A DNA stretch of 64,000 bases from Nematopogon swammerdamellus (GCA_946902875.1 OX336359.1:1550001-1614000), one strand, 5' to 3'. Numbered from the stretch's first letter, positions 51,733 to 61,265 are shown. Program-made: numbers and translations. Notes: generated by a model from the sequence alone, not told the origin.

Positions 51733-53220
51733 ATTTTTTTTTTTATTGACAGCGCGACATATGGCGCCGAGCCACCCATAAGGTGTCTAACGACGCCCAT
51801 GGATATTCGGTCGTATGCGGGGGTTGCGAATGCCATGCCGGCCTGACTGGTGCCCATTCACGGCCCTCTTGAGGACCCGAGACTGTACTTGGGGGGAAAT
51901 ATATGGGCAGGGAGAGCGTTCCAGAGTTTACCGGTTCGGTAGAGGAAAGATCTGCAGAATCGATTGGTACGCATCCGCGGTAAGTCCAGCGTGTATGAAT
52001 GCAATCCCTGCCCAGTTCGCATGGTACAAAGGTGGAAAGGGGACGGCGGGATCGCATTAAAGAGCTCCTCCAAGCACTCCCCATGGAATAAGCGATAGAA
52101 CACACTTAGGGAGCCGACATCCCTGCGGTGTTGCAGTGGTTCTAGATCGCAGGACACTTCGGGGTCACCACTAGTCGCACGGCTCGACGCTGGATTGAGT
52201 CCAGAGGCGCAAACTAGTATTTGGCAGAGCCATCCCACAGGTGCGAGCAGTACCTGATCTGCGATTTATACAGAAGCAGCTTTTGGTCCGGCGTGAAGTA
52301 CCGTCGCACCTTATTTATTGAGTACGCCCAGCTTTTTAGAAGCCAGCTTGGCATGAAGGAGCCGGTGTGAACGCCGCTCTATTCCCACTGAACGCGCAAA
52401 CTTGTGTCTTGGAAGCGTTGAACTCGACCAAATTACTACGGCCCCATTCGGAAATAGAGCCGAGTGTGTGTTCGAGCTCAGACACAATTCTTCGCCTCTC
52501 ATCCACAGCATCCCGACTGGCTGAAGGGTGACTGGTGTAGGATCCGTGTGCCGTACTGTCACCTGCATAAAATTGTATGTTGCCCAGAGACAGCATATCA
52601 TTGACATGCAGAAGAAACAGCGTGGGTGACAACACAGATCCTTGTGGTACGTCGGCGTTCACTGGAAAAGGAAAGGCACACGCTGAGCCGATTGGCCAAT
52701 TTTGCATAAATTAAGAATTGTATATAAAATGTAAATAGGTTAAGTTAGTTATTATGCAAAATAAACGATTATCTTATCTTATCTTATCACTGACATGGCG
52801 TCCGACGAGCAACAGTAGTGGACGTTTGCTAAATGTATGCTACGTCCATGTAGGAAGTCGGTGACTCAGTTACAGAGGCCAGAAGGAAGTCCGTAAGCCG
52901 GCAATTTGCCCAAGAGCGACTTGCGCCAAACCTGGTCAAATGCCTTGGCAATATCAAGGCCAATTGCCAAGGATTCACCATGACCTTCAAGCGATTCCCC
53001 ACTAAAGGTGAGTGACGTACGCTAGGAGATCACCAGCAGATCGTTTTGGCCGGAAGCCGTATTGCCGATCGTTGATGAGTCTCGTCATTCGTCTCTAGGT
53101 ACTTCATGAGCTGCGCATTGATAATGCGCTCCATCACCTTACAGAGAAGGGAGGTAATCGCTATAGGTCGATAGTTTGACGGGTTTGAGCGGTAACCCTT
53201 TTTGGGGACACCCCTACACC
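51733..53220 (-). pseudogene. L1 LINE ORF2 (RT) and 3'-UTR, broken
   Basis: On the minus strand, from about 53216: KKGYRSNPSNYRPIA (RT motif 1), VMERIINAQLMKYLE, AIGLDIAKAFDQVW (motif A), then after an insertion VPQGSVLSPTLFLLHVND (motif B), YAGDS (motif C, one catalytic Asp replaced by Gly), NASKTQVCAFS, and the C-terminal WNALPAHIFPPKYSLGS. The 3'-UTR ends at a T-run at 51733. Frameshifts and stops occur throughout. The family looks Jockey/CR1-like. The upstream endonuclease domain is present next door but in the opposite orientation. Confidence 0.82.
52695..52790 (+). mobile_element. short (ATCTT)n-tailed insertion in L1 RT
   Basis: attaagaattgtatataaaa, ggttaagttagttattatgc, aaaataaacgattatcttat and cttatcttatc, in plus orientation, between two L1 coding pieces. 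It has a poly(A)-signal-like aataaa and a repeated tail, as expected of a LINE or SINE 3' end. Confidence 0.65.
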
Positions 53221-54000
53221 ACTATTTAGCGTCGACTCGACCAACGTGCGGAGTTTGCACACCAATCTTAATGCCGTCCATCACCACCTGGAGACGATGA
53301 AGCCGGCCTTGCTTTTTCGACGAAAACGGAAATATCTCGCCCTGCCGATACTTCTTACCTGCACCACCCTGGCTACACCCTGGAAGAAGCCTTCCGCTCG
53401 CGAGCCGGAGTCTGCCTGTTTGTCAGGGCGGATATTTGTTGTCGTCGCCTGCGCTGCATTGAGGCTCTCAATACTCTGGGCCCACGTGGATCTGGGAACG
53501 GTGTCGCGGGTGCACGCCTGTCTACAGGTCGCATTTTGGCAATGCGGAGACAGCTCAGTTATTCGAGAACCTGAGTGGAGCGGTAGACAAAGTCCAAGAG
53601 CGGTTCCCCACAGCGGATTTGGTTCTCCTTGGAGACTTCAATGCCAATCACGAGGCATGACTAGGCTCCAGGACTGACTTTGCGAGGAGAGCCGCCTACG
53701 ACTTCGCCCTGACGGATGACCCGTCTCAAATGGTAGACCAGCCCACCAGGCTGCCAGATATAGACGGTCATGAACCCTCTCTGCTGGATCTTATGCTGAC
53801 AACGAACCCCACTGGATATAAGGTCGCAGTGAAAGCCCCGCTGTGTTCTTCTGATCATTGTTTAGTGGGGTACACGGTGCCATCTTCGCCTCCTCAGTCC
53901 CGTACTGGAGGAACACCGGAACACAGTGAACTGTTATGGCGGTTTAATAGTACTGAGCTCGCATCGGTCGGCGACGGACGCGCACACGATGCACTCTAGA
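53221..54000 (+). pseudogene. L1 endonuclease (APE) domain, inverted
   Basis: Plus strand, with frameshifts: SLHTNLNAVHHHLETMKPA near the start, HPGYTLEEAFRSRAGVCLF, then LLGDFNANHEA (catalytic GDFN), QPTRLPDIDGHEPSLLDLML and SSDHCLVGYTVPS (catalytic SDH). This is the N-terminal half of a Jockey/CR1-type ORF2. It lies head-to-head with the RT half (51733-53220), the arrangement expected from a 5' inversion. Confidence 0.82.
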
Positions 54001-55550
54001 CGCACCTGCGAAGTAAGCGAAAATGGCGTGCGATAAATGCAATATGGTTGTGAACGAAGTATTAGCCTTCATAAACCATAAAGCGGACGTCTTGGATGAA
54101 GTCAGCATCATCCGGATTTGTGAGTCCGCCTTCACCGAAGATGACGTTGAGACCGCGAGAGTTCTGCTTTGTGCGTGCATTCCGTCAAGAAGGCCGACTC
54201 GCAAGGGAGAAAATCGGAAGAAGAAGACTATCCAGGACATCATCACCATCTTAAAGCAGACAGACCCCGACGACGTGCCAAGGTTCGTGGCGTACGACTT
54301 CAATAAGTTGCCGCCTGTGTCCTTCGAAAACGTCGACGTTACGGCCTTCCTGAAAGATTTGGTGATCATAAAAGCGGACATAGCTCAACTGAAGGGAAAC
54401 TGTGGAGCGACAGCGGCGTAGGGGCCAACATCTCTCGTCCCGGAAGTTCAACAGCTGAAAGAGGCAGTTGAGAAATTGTCATGTTCCGAGTCACTCCGGC
54501 CGATAACCCCGTCTCTGCAGCCTGATCGCATTTCGCAAGTGGGAACACCGAACGAAACGCTGAGTGTGCGCAACATCAATATGCGCAGGCGAGGTGCTCA
54601 AGTGTCGTCACCCAGCGATTGCACATCGACGCCGGTATGCTACGTAAGCGCTGATGGTGCTGTTGATGCCTCGACTTCTACACTGCGCACCCCTCCCGCT
54701 CCTCCGCCCACCCGCCCCGTTGCCGCTCGTCCGAAAAGGCGACGCGGATCTATGACGAAGCGCATCAGTAAAACGGTGGAGAAAACCACAATGGTATCCC
54801 CGCGCTTGGAACCGCGTCCCGACTGTCGGCAGGAGGCTGCACGTGACAAAAACGGGTTCGTACTCGTCGAGAGCAGGAAAAAGAGAAGGAAGAGGTGCAA
54901 TAAGCTCGGATCTGCGCCCCCTGAAGAGAGCTGTTTGAAGGCAGCTCCCCGCACGGCTCTCATCTACGTGTCTCGCCTGCGAAAGGACATGAAGATCGAG
55001 GACCTCATCCGCCACGTCCAGGATAAGGGTGAGCGAGTTGAGAGTGTCGAGGCTCTTCCTTCTCACTGGGCTGACACGAACTTTTGCGCTTTCAAGCTGT
55101 GCATTCCTGCCGAGAAGGTGAAGACATTCCTTCGCAGTGAGTTTTGGCCCTCCGGGGTGGTGTTCCGGCGCTACAATCGCGACCTTCATCGTGAGTTCGC
55201 GCGCCATAAGTATGCTGAGGCCGCGCCGGAGCTGTCTACAACTGCCGTCCTGCACATTCAGGAGACGCAACCCGCGCCGCCGCCGACGAAGCCCGCGCCG
55301 CTGCCGACGCCCGCGCCGCTGCCGACGCCCGTGCCGCGGACGCAATCTGCGCCCACTCTACGCGCACCTGATTCACCGCGTCAGCAGACTAATATGACGC
55401 ATACGGGTCTCTATTGGGACCCGTACAGACACAAGTGGAGAAAAAGTAATTTTAGTTCTTAGGTTAAGACATTTAATATGTATTTTCCATATGGCCCTAG
55501 TTGGCTGAAATAAAGAGATAAATAAAAATAAAATAAAAATTCAATAAATA
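54001..55550 (+). mobile_element. ORF1-only retroelement-like unit
   Basis: Starts just before an ATG in good context (gcgaaaatggcg) and ends with ctgaaataaagagataaata and an (ATAAA)-rich tail. No reverse transcriptase follows the ORF, so it resembles a non-autonomous unit that carries only a LINE ORF1-like gene. Its left border coincides with the end of the inverted APE fragment. Confidence 0.55.
54023..55462 (+). pseudogene. ORF1-like protein with one in-frame UAG
   Basis: Codons 1-132 and 134-479 are in the same frame, separated only by TAG at 54419-54421. N-terminal part (MACDKCNMVV, FINHKADVLDE, IQDIITILKQTDPDDVPRFV) is a conserved 'ATG-MACxKC' protein type I recall as very common in moth genomes. 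Middle: basic KKRRKR segment. C-terminal part (ALIYVSRLRKDMKIEDLIRH ... AFKLCIPAEK) looks like an RNA-binding fold with the FVLVESRKKR lead-in, followed by a Pro-rich repeat (PAPPPTKPAPLPTPAP). Likely an RNA-binding retroelement protein. Stop readthrough is possible but unproven. Confidence 0.65.
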
Positions 55551-55761
55551 ATTGATTCTCCCAGGGTGTGGTGGCGAACCCAGTCGATCCGAAGATCTCC
55601 CACACGCTAACTGCTGTTCATTTGGCACCACCCAGGAGGCACGTGTGACTTAAGAACCATGAGGTGTCACAGACGCGAACAGCTTTAACTCCCTATATAA
55701 GGAGCTTCGTTATTTATGCCAATAACTTCGGGAGGGTTACATACGCGCTCAAACAAACAGA
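55551..55761. other. no feature recognised
   Basis: 'gaacccagtcgatccgaaga' and 'tccctatataaggagcttcg' are unassigned. The latter has a TATA-like word but no gene follows. Confidence 0.3.
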
Positions 55762-55900
55762 TTCAGATTCAGATATTTATTTCGCCATAAAGAACACACA
55801 ACAATAACAATATTTCATTGAGACATATGCATATTCAGTATGGTTCGTCATTATCATTATCATTATTATTTTTTTTTTGTCATGTCCCGTTCAGCTCAAC
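55762..55900 (-). mobile_element. LINE 3' end fragment
   Basis: attcagatatttatttcgcc, gacatatgcatattcag and tgtcccgttcagc match 19670-19765 in order. A longer TTATCA/T-run is inserted before tgtcccg. Confidence 0.5.
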
Positions 55901-56785
55901 ACTTTACGCAAAAAAAAACATATTTATAGGAGCATTGTTTCTCCTAACATCTAACAAAAAAATTAAATCAAATAGCTGTAAAAACCAATCAAGGCTATAG
56001 ACCCTTGCAAACAAGAAACGTAGGCACACACACCGCACACGTAGGTAGGTAGGTAGGTAGGTAGCTAGTTTTAGAGCGGCGGCGGCCTAGTGACCTTGTG
56101 ACTTACTTAGAACAATAGCTGTTCTGCGTTTGAACATAGTACGGTCATTGACCCCGTACAATGCAAGCTACCTACTGTTACACACAGGTCTAGTGACCTT
56201 GTGACTTACTTACAATAAACAGCTGTTCTGCGTTTGAAAATTTCTCAAAAAGTTATGCTAAAAACATATAATTTTTTTTTTTGCGGAACGTGTTTACTTG
56301 AGATGAATAACGAAGCACCTTATATAATGTCTTTCAAAATTAGTTAATAGTACGCTAAGAGAGGGTTCTGTATCGGAAATAGATCACTTTTGAAGAACAA
56401 ATAATTTTGGTTCGCACAAAAACATTTTTTCTATGTAAAATGTAAAAAAAAAATTTCTTAATCATTTCAGTTTCATGCCAGGAACAAAAAAGTCTTGCAA
56501 CACATAGATCCCTTTCTTTCAGAAATTGTGAGAAACCACAATTTTAGTTTTATTAGTATGGAATAGAAAGAATTTGATTTTTTTACCCACTTACACGTGT
56601 TATGTCATAATGATAATTAAGACTTTTTTGTTACTGTTATGAAACTGAATCGATTAGGCTATAAAAATCAACCACCTATTTTTTAATTTTATTAAATACA
56701 TAAAACAACAATATTTTACATTAAAAAAGAAGCCCAAAGTCCAAAAAAATGTATATAGGTTTCCACCCCATTTCGTACCCTGCTG
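55901..56785. other. no gene; small repeats
   Basis: A (GTAG)n run at 56041-56066. 'ctagtgaccttgtgacttac' and 'gctgttctgcgtttgaa' occur twice (56086-56140 and 56190-56240), a diverged direct repeat about 104 bp apart. AT-rich otherwise. Confidence 0.45.
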
Positions 56786-56943
56786 CGAACCGGTTAATAT
56801 TAGAGGTCCAAACCGGTTCTGAACCGGTTTTTAGGTTTCAGGTTCGGGTTTTTTGAACCGGTTCGCGACTAAACTGGTTCGCTCGTTAAAAAGGTTCTTC
56901 GAACCGGTTCGGAGAACCCGAACCCCATTTGGAACCGGTTTTC
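56786..56943. promoter_or_regulatory. cluster of six AACCGGTT palindromes
   Basis: Exact aaccggtt at 56788, 56811, 56822, 56856, 56902 and 56933, with near matches between (aactggttcg, ggttcttcgaaccgg). AACCGGTT is the core recognised by Grainyhead/CP2-type factors in animals. A regulatory role is speculation, and it may equally be a simple decayed repeat. Confidence 0.5.
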
Positions 56944-56977
56944 AGTCCCTAGTTAGCACACACCGCACGCGAACTTC

Positions 56978-57640
56978 AGCGGCGCGCCAGGGGCGGCGCA
57001 GTGCAGCATGGACGCAGAGGAGGGGAAAATGCCGCGTCTCTCGCCTCCCGCGGCCGGCCGCTCCTCTACGCACCGCGCCCGTCTTGGCCCGCTTGTTTTT
57101 TAAACTTGCCGATGGATTTTTTGTTGGATTCTTTTGCAAATAATTTTCTTCAAAATTCTTAATCATAATTGTACAATAAAAACGGACGGAGGAATTTTGC
57201 GGAACAGAGTTTCGGTCGTCACCTTGAAAAAAAATGATGCATATAAAAAAGTTGTTGGATTCTTATGCTTATTGATGTACATAATAATACTAAGGTATAT
57301 TCAGATTAAAGAACCGACTGAGCAATTTTGCCGATAAAAATATAGTAAAAAAACACATTTTGTTTTTAATTCACTATTTCCATATACAAAAAATGTTGGA
57401 TTTATTTACGTACTTATTCATATAAATAATACGTACCCTATGGCGAAGTAACTTTGGACGGAGCAATTTGTCTATAGGAGTTATATTAAATTTTCACTTT
57501 TCTTTGAATATACCCAACTTCCCGTAAAAAAAAATTTTGGATTATTTGTCAGTCGTAATTCCGAACATTACTCCAAGATATTATCAAAGTTTCATTGACT
57601 GAGGAATTAATGTATGGGTCCAACTCCTCGTTGACTACAT
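56978..57640 (+). repeat. right arm of the large inverted repeat
   Basis: Inverse of 50155-50832. Contains cagcggcgcgccaggggcgg, the GC-rich block, ttttgttggattcttttgca, ggacggaggaattttgcgga and, further on, gactgaggaattaatgtatg. It includes four diverged repeats of about 140 bp (gttggatt at 57123, 57254, 57395 and 57537; the companion word (g)ga(c/t)(g)gag(c/g)aatt recurs at about 57185, 57315, 57455 and 57597). The element type is unknown. Confidence 0.88.
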
Positions 57641-57929
57641 TATAAGTCCTCAGAGAGAAGTACCCCGGCGACTGTTATGTATGAGCGTCTGTGATGAATG
57701 CGCGCTCATATTTCTCTATCGGTCGGGAAAATTGAACGATTTAGGTAAATTGGGCGGTTTTTTTTTTTTGTTATTTTTCTTACGTGTTTACTTTCCCAAT
57801 CCCTTTTTGGGACAATTTTCGTCTGGGACTGGAATGATCTTTAGGTTTGTGACGCTTTAGTGAGCTAAGCTTTCGTCCGAGCGATGTGTTGATTTTTTTT
57901 ATGTTGATCGTCGAATAGTTCGAAAGCTC
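57641..57929. other. no feature recognised
   Basis: Unassigned, with a T-run at 57760. No gene. Confidence 0.3.
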
Positions 57930-58048
57930 CTGTCAGGCCGGCATGGCATTCGCAATCCTCGTGCATCACAGAATGTCCATGGGCATCGTTAGACACTTGT
58001 AGGTGAAACTATGCCACTTTTCGCGCTATCCATAAATAAAATAAAAAC
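57930..58048 (+). mobile_element. L1 LINE 3' end
   Basis: cctgtcaggccggcatggca, ttcgcaatcctcgtgcatca, atgggcatcgttagacactt and cgcgctatccataaataaaa. Sense copy of the UTR seen in antisense at 49605 and 61994. Confidence 0.75.
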
Positions 58049-58084
58049 ATACTTTACATAATATAAGTATTTAGTTATGAGTAC

Positions 58085-58262
58085 TTAGTATTATGTATTA
58101 GTAGTATAGGGGCAAGTGCGTAGTACCCGTAACCGACGAGCATGCATGAAGAACATTATGAGAGCGGAAGAGGCGGCAGAGGTGTGTCAGGATCGTGGCA
58201 CGTGGAGATCCGTTGTCTCTGCCTACCCCACCGGGAAACAGGCGTGACGCTATGTATGTATG
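58085..58262 (+). mobile_element. F retroposon with (ATGT)n tail
   Basis: ggcaagtgcgtagtacccgt, catgaagaacattatgagag, ggaagaggcggcagaggtgt, gtcaggatcgtggcacgtgg, ctgcctaccccaccgggaaa, and the tail gacgctatgtatgtatgta. Best F copy here. Confidence 0.78.
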
Positions 58263-58585
58263 TACTTAGTATTATGTTGTAAGTAGTTATTATTTAGTTT
58301 TTTATTTATTTATTAGGTTAATTTTATCAATATTATACATTTGTCTCATTAAGAATACGTTAGTTCGATTAAACAAATTATCTAAGTAGTATTTCAACAC
58401 TTAACTAATATAATTGTAACTAAATCTAATTAAACTAACAAACTAAACTAACTTAAAAAAAATTAAAACTAAACCTTAAAAAAATTCAACTGGCACGTAT
58501 TATTTCTAAACAATAATATTATAAAACCACAATCACAATAAAATATTGTTTCATATTAGGTTATAGTACGTTGCAAGCGTGCCGT
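58263..58585. other. AT-rich, no feature recognised
   Basis: A- and T-rich sequence with repeated aactaa words. No gene or known family. Confidence 0.3.
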
Positions 58586-58627
58586 ATAATGGTATCTACG
58601 ATAAATATTTATCGTAGATACCATTAT
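58586..58627. repeat. perfect 42-bp palindrome
   Basis: ataatggtatctacgataaa followed by t and the exact inverse, with no spacer (centre between 58606 and 58607). tatcgtag occurs once more just to the right (58625). Confidence 0.95.
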
Positions 58628-58689
58628 CGTAGACGACAAATTTAAAAGGCGTGTTAATAAATTGGACAACGAACTTTTCGTTCGCCTTT

Positions 58690-58806
58690 AGGCGCCTGGC
58701 ATGGCGCCTCTCTGAGCGTGGTTCCGCAAGGAGTGGTGTTATTGGCTGTTTCTGATATTCTATTGAACTTTTGGGCACAGCCACCCGTTCCGGATGTCTA
58801 TAAGAA
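58690..58806 (-). mobile_element. J repeat copy, diverged
   Basis: gcatggcgcctctctgagcg, tggttccgcaaggagtggtg, ttattggctgtttctgatat, gcacagccacccgttccgga. Differs from other J copies around the accaatggtgcag segment. Confidence 0.5.
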
Positions 58807-58867
58807 AACAAATATCGCAATGGACTAAACGTCCTAGCCTACATCCGAGCATACGCTCGTGATTTTT

Positions 58868-59080
58868 TTTTATGAAAACCAGTATGGGTAGCTGTGCCGA
58901 GTGACCGCAGGTACTCGACACAGCCAGATCGATCTCGTGGCGTTCTGACCCATTCTCAGGACCCACTGTCAAAAAGAAAAAAAAATTGTGGCCTTTCGAC
59001 CCAATTACGATCCACCACACCTCGCGACAACGCGCTCAACGAATCACCAGCTGATTGGCGGACTATAAAAGCGCCGTTAA
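58868..59080 (+). mobile_element. J-like repeat copy
   Basis: atgaaaaccagtatgggtag, ctgtgccgagtgaccgcagg, 'cacctcgcgacaacgcgctc' and 'gctgattggcggactat'. Faces the J copy at 58690, forming a loose inverted pair. Interior is unlike the others. Confidence 0.45.
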
Positions 59081-59082
59081 TT

Positions 59083-59243
59083 TAAAAGAATAGCCCCACT
59101 GCATCTCTTCCCGTGCATGTCGTAAAATGTGACTAAGAGATAATGAAAAGATGCCGTGCTACTTAAAGTTCGACAGGATAGCCACCTCTCACCTCGGCGC
59201 GGTATTTCCACCGAGTCATGCATCAGGTGGGTCTTCGTGCCTG
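59083..59243 (+). mobile_element. D retroposon, 5' half
   Basis: taaaagaatagccccactgc, atctcttcccgtgcatgtcg, taaaatgtgactaagagata, ccacctctcacctcggcgcg, gagtcatgcatcaggtgggt. Stops at cttcgtgcct. Confidence 0.78.
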
Positions 59244-59440
59244 GCTGCGTTGCCCCTTTGAATGGCTAGCCGTATTCGCTGAAAGAAGAAAGACTTGGCG
59301 CGTCGTCGGTCACCAGACTTCTCAATAAGGAGCTTTCCTAGGACGTTTCCGAACGTCCTTGCGTGTCTTCGTTCTTTAATGTCGACTGTGAAATGGAATA
59401 TTTCACACAAACCTAATCCATCATTGCAAGTCAGTGGATT
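59244..59440. other. unassigned, GC-moderate
   Basis: gccgtattcgctgaaagaag, gtcttcgttctttaatgtcg and similar sequence. An internal inverted word (cctaggacgtttccgaacgtcc) forms a small hairpin at 59337-59360. Confidence 0.35.
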
Positions 59441-59814
59441 GTCAGCCTCGATAGCTCAGCGGTGCAGACAGTCAACTGTCGCTATTGAATATTAAGCAAC
59501 GCTGGGTGCGGTCAGTACTTGGATGGGTGACCGCTGACCGTTGGAGGCTGACCGAGGTTCGGATTCCTCGTAAAACTGTAGGTCCCTTCCCTCCTAATCT
59601 TACTTGGTGGTAGGGTTTAACCCGCCCGGGTTGGTACCACCGCACTGAATGAAACGTCGGTCTAAACGGCTATGTAAATAGTTTGTGTTTTCCGACCAGT
59701 TCAGTGTAGCCGGCACGATCAAAGGGGGAAGCACTGACATGGCACCTAGTTCACCCGGTGTTATGGGCTGACATCACGGACGTTGTAGGTGATGTAGCCA
59801 ACCGTGTCAGTTTC

Positions 59815-59848
<34 letters not shown>
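59441..59848 (+). mobile_element. SINE-A, full length, reference copy
   Basis: Plus orientation: tRNA-like A box tagctcagcggt (59452-59463), 5S-like segment ttaagcaacgctgggtgcgg to ggatgggtgaccgct (59492-59536), B box ggttcggattcc (59556-59567), core taaaactgtaggtcccttcc to accaccgcactgaatg (59571-59650), tail region ggctatgtaaatagtttgtg to cgtgtcagtttccat, then an A-run of about 31 bases. Complete head and long pure A-run suggest a comparatively young insertion. Confidence 0.93.
59452..59567 (+). promoter_or_regulatory. composite Pol III promoter: tRNA A box, 5S region, tRNA B box
   Basis: The A box fits TRGCNNAGYGG. The middle 45 bp follows insect 5S rRNA from box A through the intermediate element to box C (agtacttggatgggtgaccg against the 5S agtactTAGATGGG-type sequence). 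The B box fits GGTTCGANTCC with one change. A and B boxes are about 104 bp apart, wider than in a tRNA, as if a 5S piece had been placed in a tRNA. Confidence 0.75.
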
Positions 59849-59850
<2 letters not shown>

Positions 59851-60033
59851 TCCAATAAGCTCCGACACGCGTCTGTTCGAACGCCTCATCAGAACGAAAC
59901 TCCTTGACGCGGGTCTCTGTAATTGGCTCAGTGACAACGCGACGAAGAGATATCTACACAAATCCGATCGAGATTTGCTAAGACACCGCCAAGACACCGG
60001 CCGTCTGACCACCCGCCAGGTGGACAGACGGCC
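59849..60033. other. spacer between two inverted SINE-A copies
   Basis: 185 bp, gatccaataagctccgacac to ccaggtggacagacgg. A short frame reads through it (RLFERLIRTKLLDAGLCNW), without a recognised domain. Confidence 0.4.
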
Positions 60034-60413
60034 TTTTTTTTATGGAAACTGACACGGTTGGCTACATCACGTTCAACATCCGTGATGTCAGCCCATAACA
60101 CCGGGTGAACTTGGTGCCACGTCAGTGCTTCCCTTCATTTCATGTCGGCTACACTGAACTGGACGGAAAACACGCACTATATTTACATAGCCTCTTCGAC
60201 CGACACGACGTTTCATTCGGTGGGGTGGTAACAACCCGGGCGGGATACACCCTACCACCTAGTAAGGTAAGAAGGGAAGGGACCTACAGTTTTAGGTGCA
60301 ATCCGAACCACGGTCAGCCTCCAACGGTCGAGCGGTCACCCATCCAAGCACTGACTGCGCTCAGGGTTGCTTAACAACAGTCGAACGACCGCACCACTGA
60401 GCTACCGAGGCTG
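60034..60413 (-). mobile_element. SINE-A, full length
   Basis: ggaaactgacacggttggct to ctgagctaccgaggctgac. With the copy at 59441 it forms an inverted pair with the tails facing each other, 185 bp apart. 5S-like words (caagcactgactgcgctcag, ggttgcttaac, read on plus) are present but weaker. Confidence 0.9.
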
Positions 60414-60511
60414 ACTAAACAAGATAGCCGATAAAATCGATAAAAGTAGATCGATAAAATACGTAATGACGAAATATTACAAAGAACTAAGTTTGTCGAC
60501 ATTGCTCAGAA

Positions 60512-60562
60512 AATTAGCAAGTTGAAGTGGCAGTGGGCTGGGCATATCAGTTGCAGACCCTG
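60512..60562 (+). mobile_element. RTE LINE fragment
   Basis: aaaattagcaagttgaagtg, gcagtgggctgggcatatca, gttgcagaccc encode the KLKWQWAGHI segment seen at 33805. It is cut by a SINE-B. Confidence 0.7.
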
Positions 60563-60804
60563 CAACTTGCCCCTTACTAGGTGGTAGGCCCAAGTTGTAG
60601 CCGACTGGGTTTGTACCACCGTACTGGATGTAAGATGGCCGCATAGCGACCTCGGTTGTGTTCTCCTCTAGTCCAGTATAGCCAGCAATCCAGGGAAGTC
60701 TCCGGTATGGCACCTACCTTCTCGGAGGTGATATTGGCTGGTCGGAGCATGTGCTTTGGCCCCTCCGACTCAGCCACCCATACCGGATTACTTAAAAAAA
60801 AAAC
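60563..60804 (+). mobile_element. SINE-B, head missing
   Basis: gcaacttgccccttactagg, cctctagtccagtatagcca, to ccataccggattacttaaaa. Truncated in the core; joins RTE sequence directly on its left. Confidence 0.87.
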
Positions 60805-61027
60805 TACTGCCCAACAAACAAATTGGTGCTAACGACCTAAAGGCAGGTTGTTTTAGATCTTAAACTGGTATATTGGATTAATACAACGCGTCACTACTGT
60901 AGAGCTCTTGTCCCACCCTTATAGCACTTACTAACGCTATTGTAAAGTCACTAAAGAACCTTAACCTGTATAAGAATGGGCCTCTATTAAACAGCTCTTA
61001 TAACGCCTGTCTTAACATAATGTTCGT
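60805..61027. other. no feature recognised
   Basis: Unassigned AT-moderate sequence. Confidence 0.3.
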
Positions 61028-61265
61028 CAGTGTCAGTTTCCATAATGTTAGTTGAGTGGCCTAGATGGATGCTCGAATGGAGGCCACGTACAAGCAAAAA
61101 TAGCCTGGCACGCCCCCCGGCTAGGTGGACAGACGACCTCAAAAAAGGTAGCCAGGAGTGGATGGATGGGAAGAGTGGAAGAGCGCGTGTTTTGGCGTGC
61201 CTTGGGAGAGGCATATGTCCAGCAGTGGACAGATACGGGCTGACGATGATGATTGCTAAGATATG
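61028..61265 (+). pseudogene. RTE LINE ORF C-terminus
   Basis: Preceded by a 15-bp SINE-A tail scrap (gtgtcagtttccataatg). Encodes MLEWRPRTSKNSLARPPA, RWTDDLKKGSQEWMDG and, after a frame change, WRALGEAYVQQW, to a gatgatgattg tail. Catalytic regions are absent. Confidence 0.75.

Noticed and set aside
53221..55462. One LINE with endonuclease ORF followed by ORF1
   Set aside because: ORF1 normally precedes ORF2. Here the endonuclease piece pairs with the RT on the other strand, and the ORF1-like unit has its own start and A-rich end.
59492..59536. 5S rRNA gene
   Set aside because: Only the internal promoter part is present, inside a repeated SINE head; the rest of 5S is missing.
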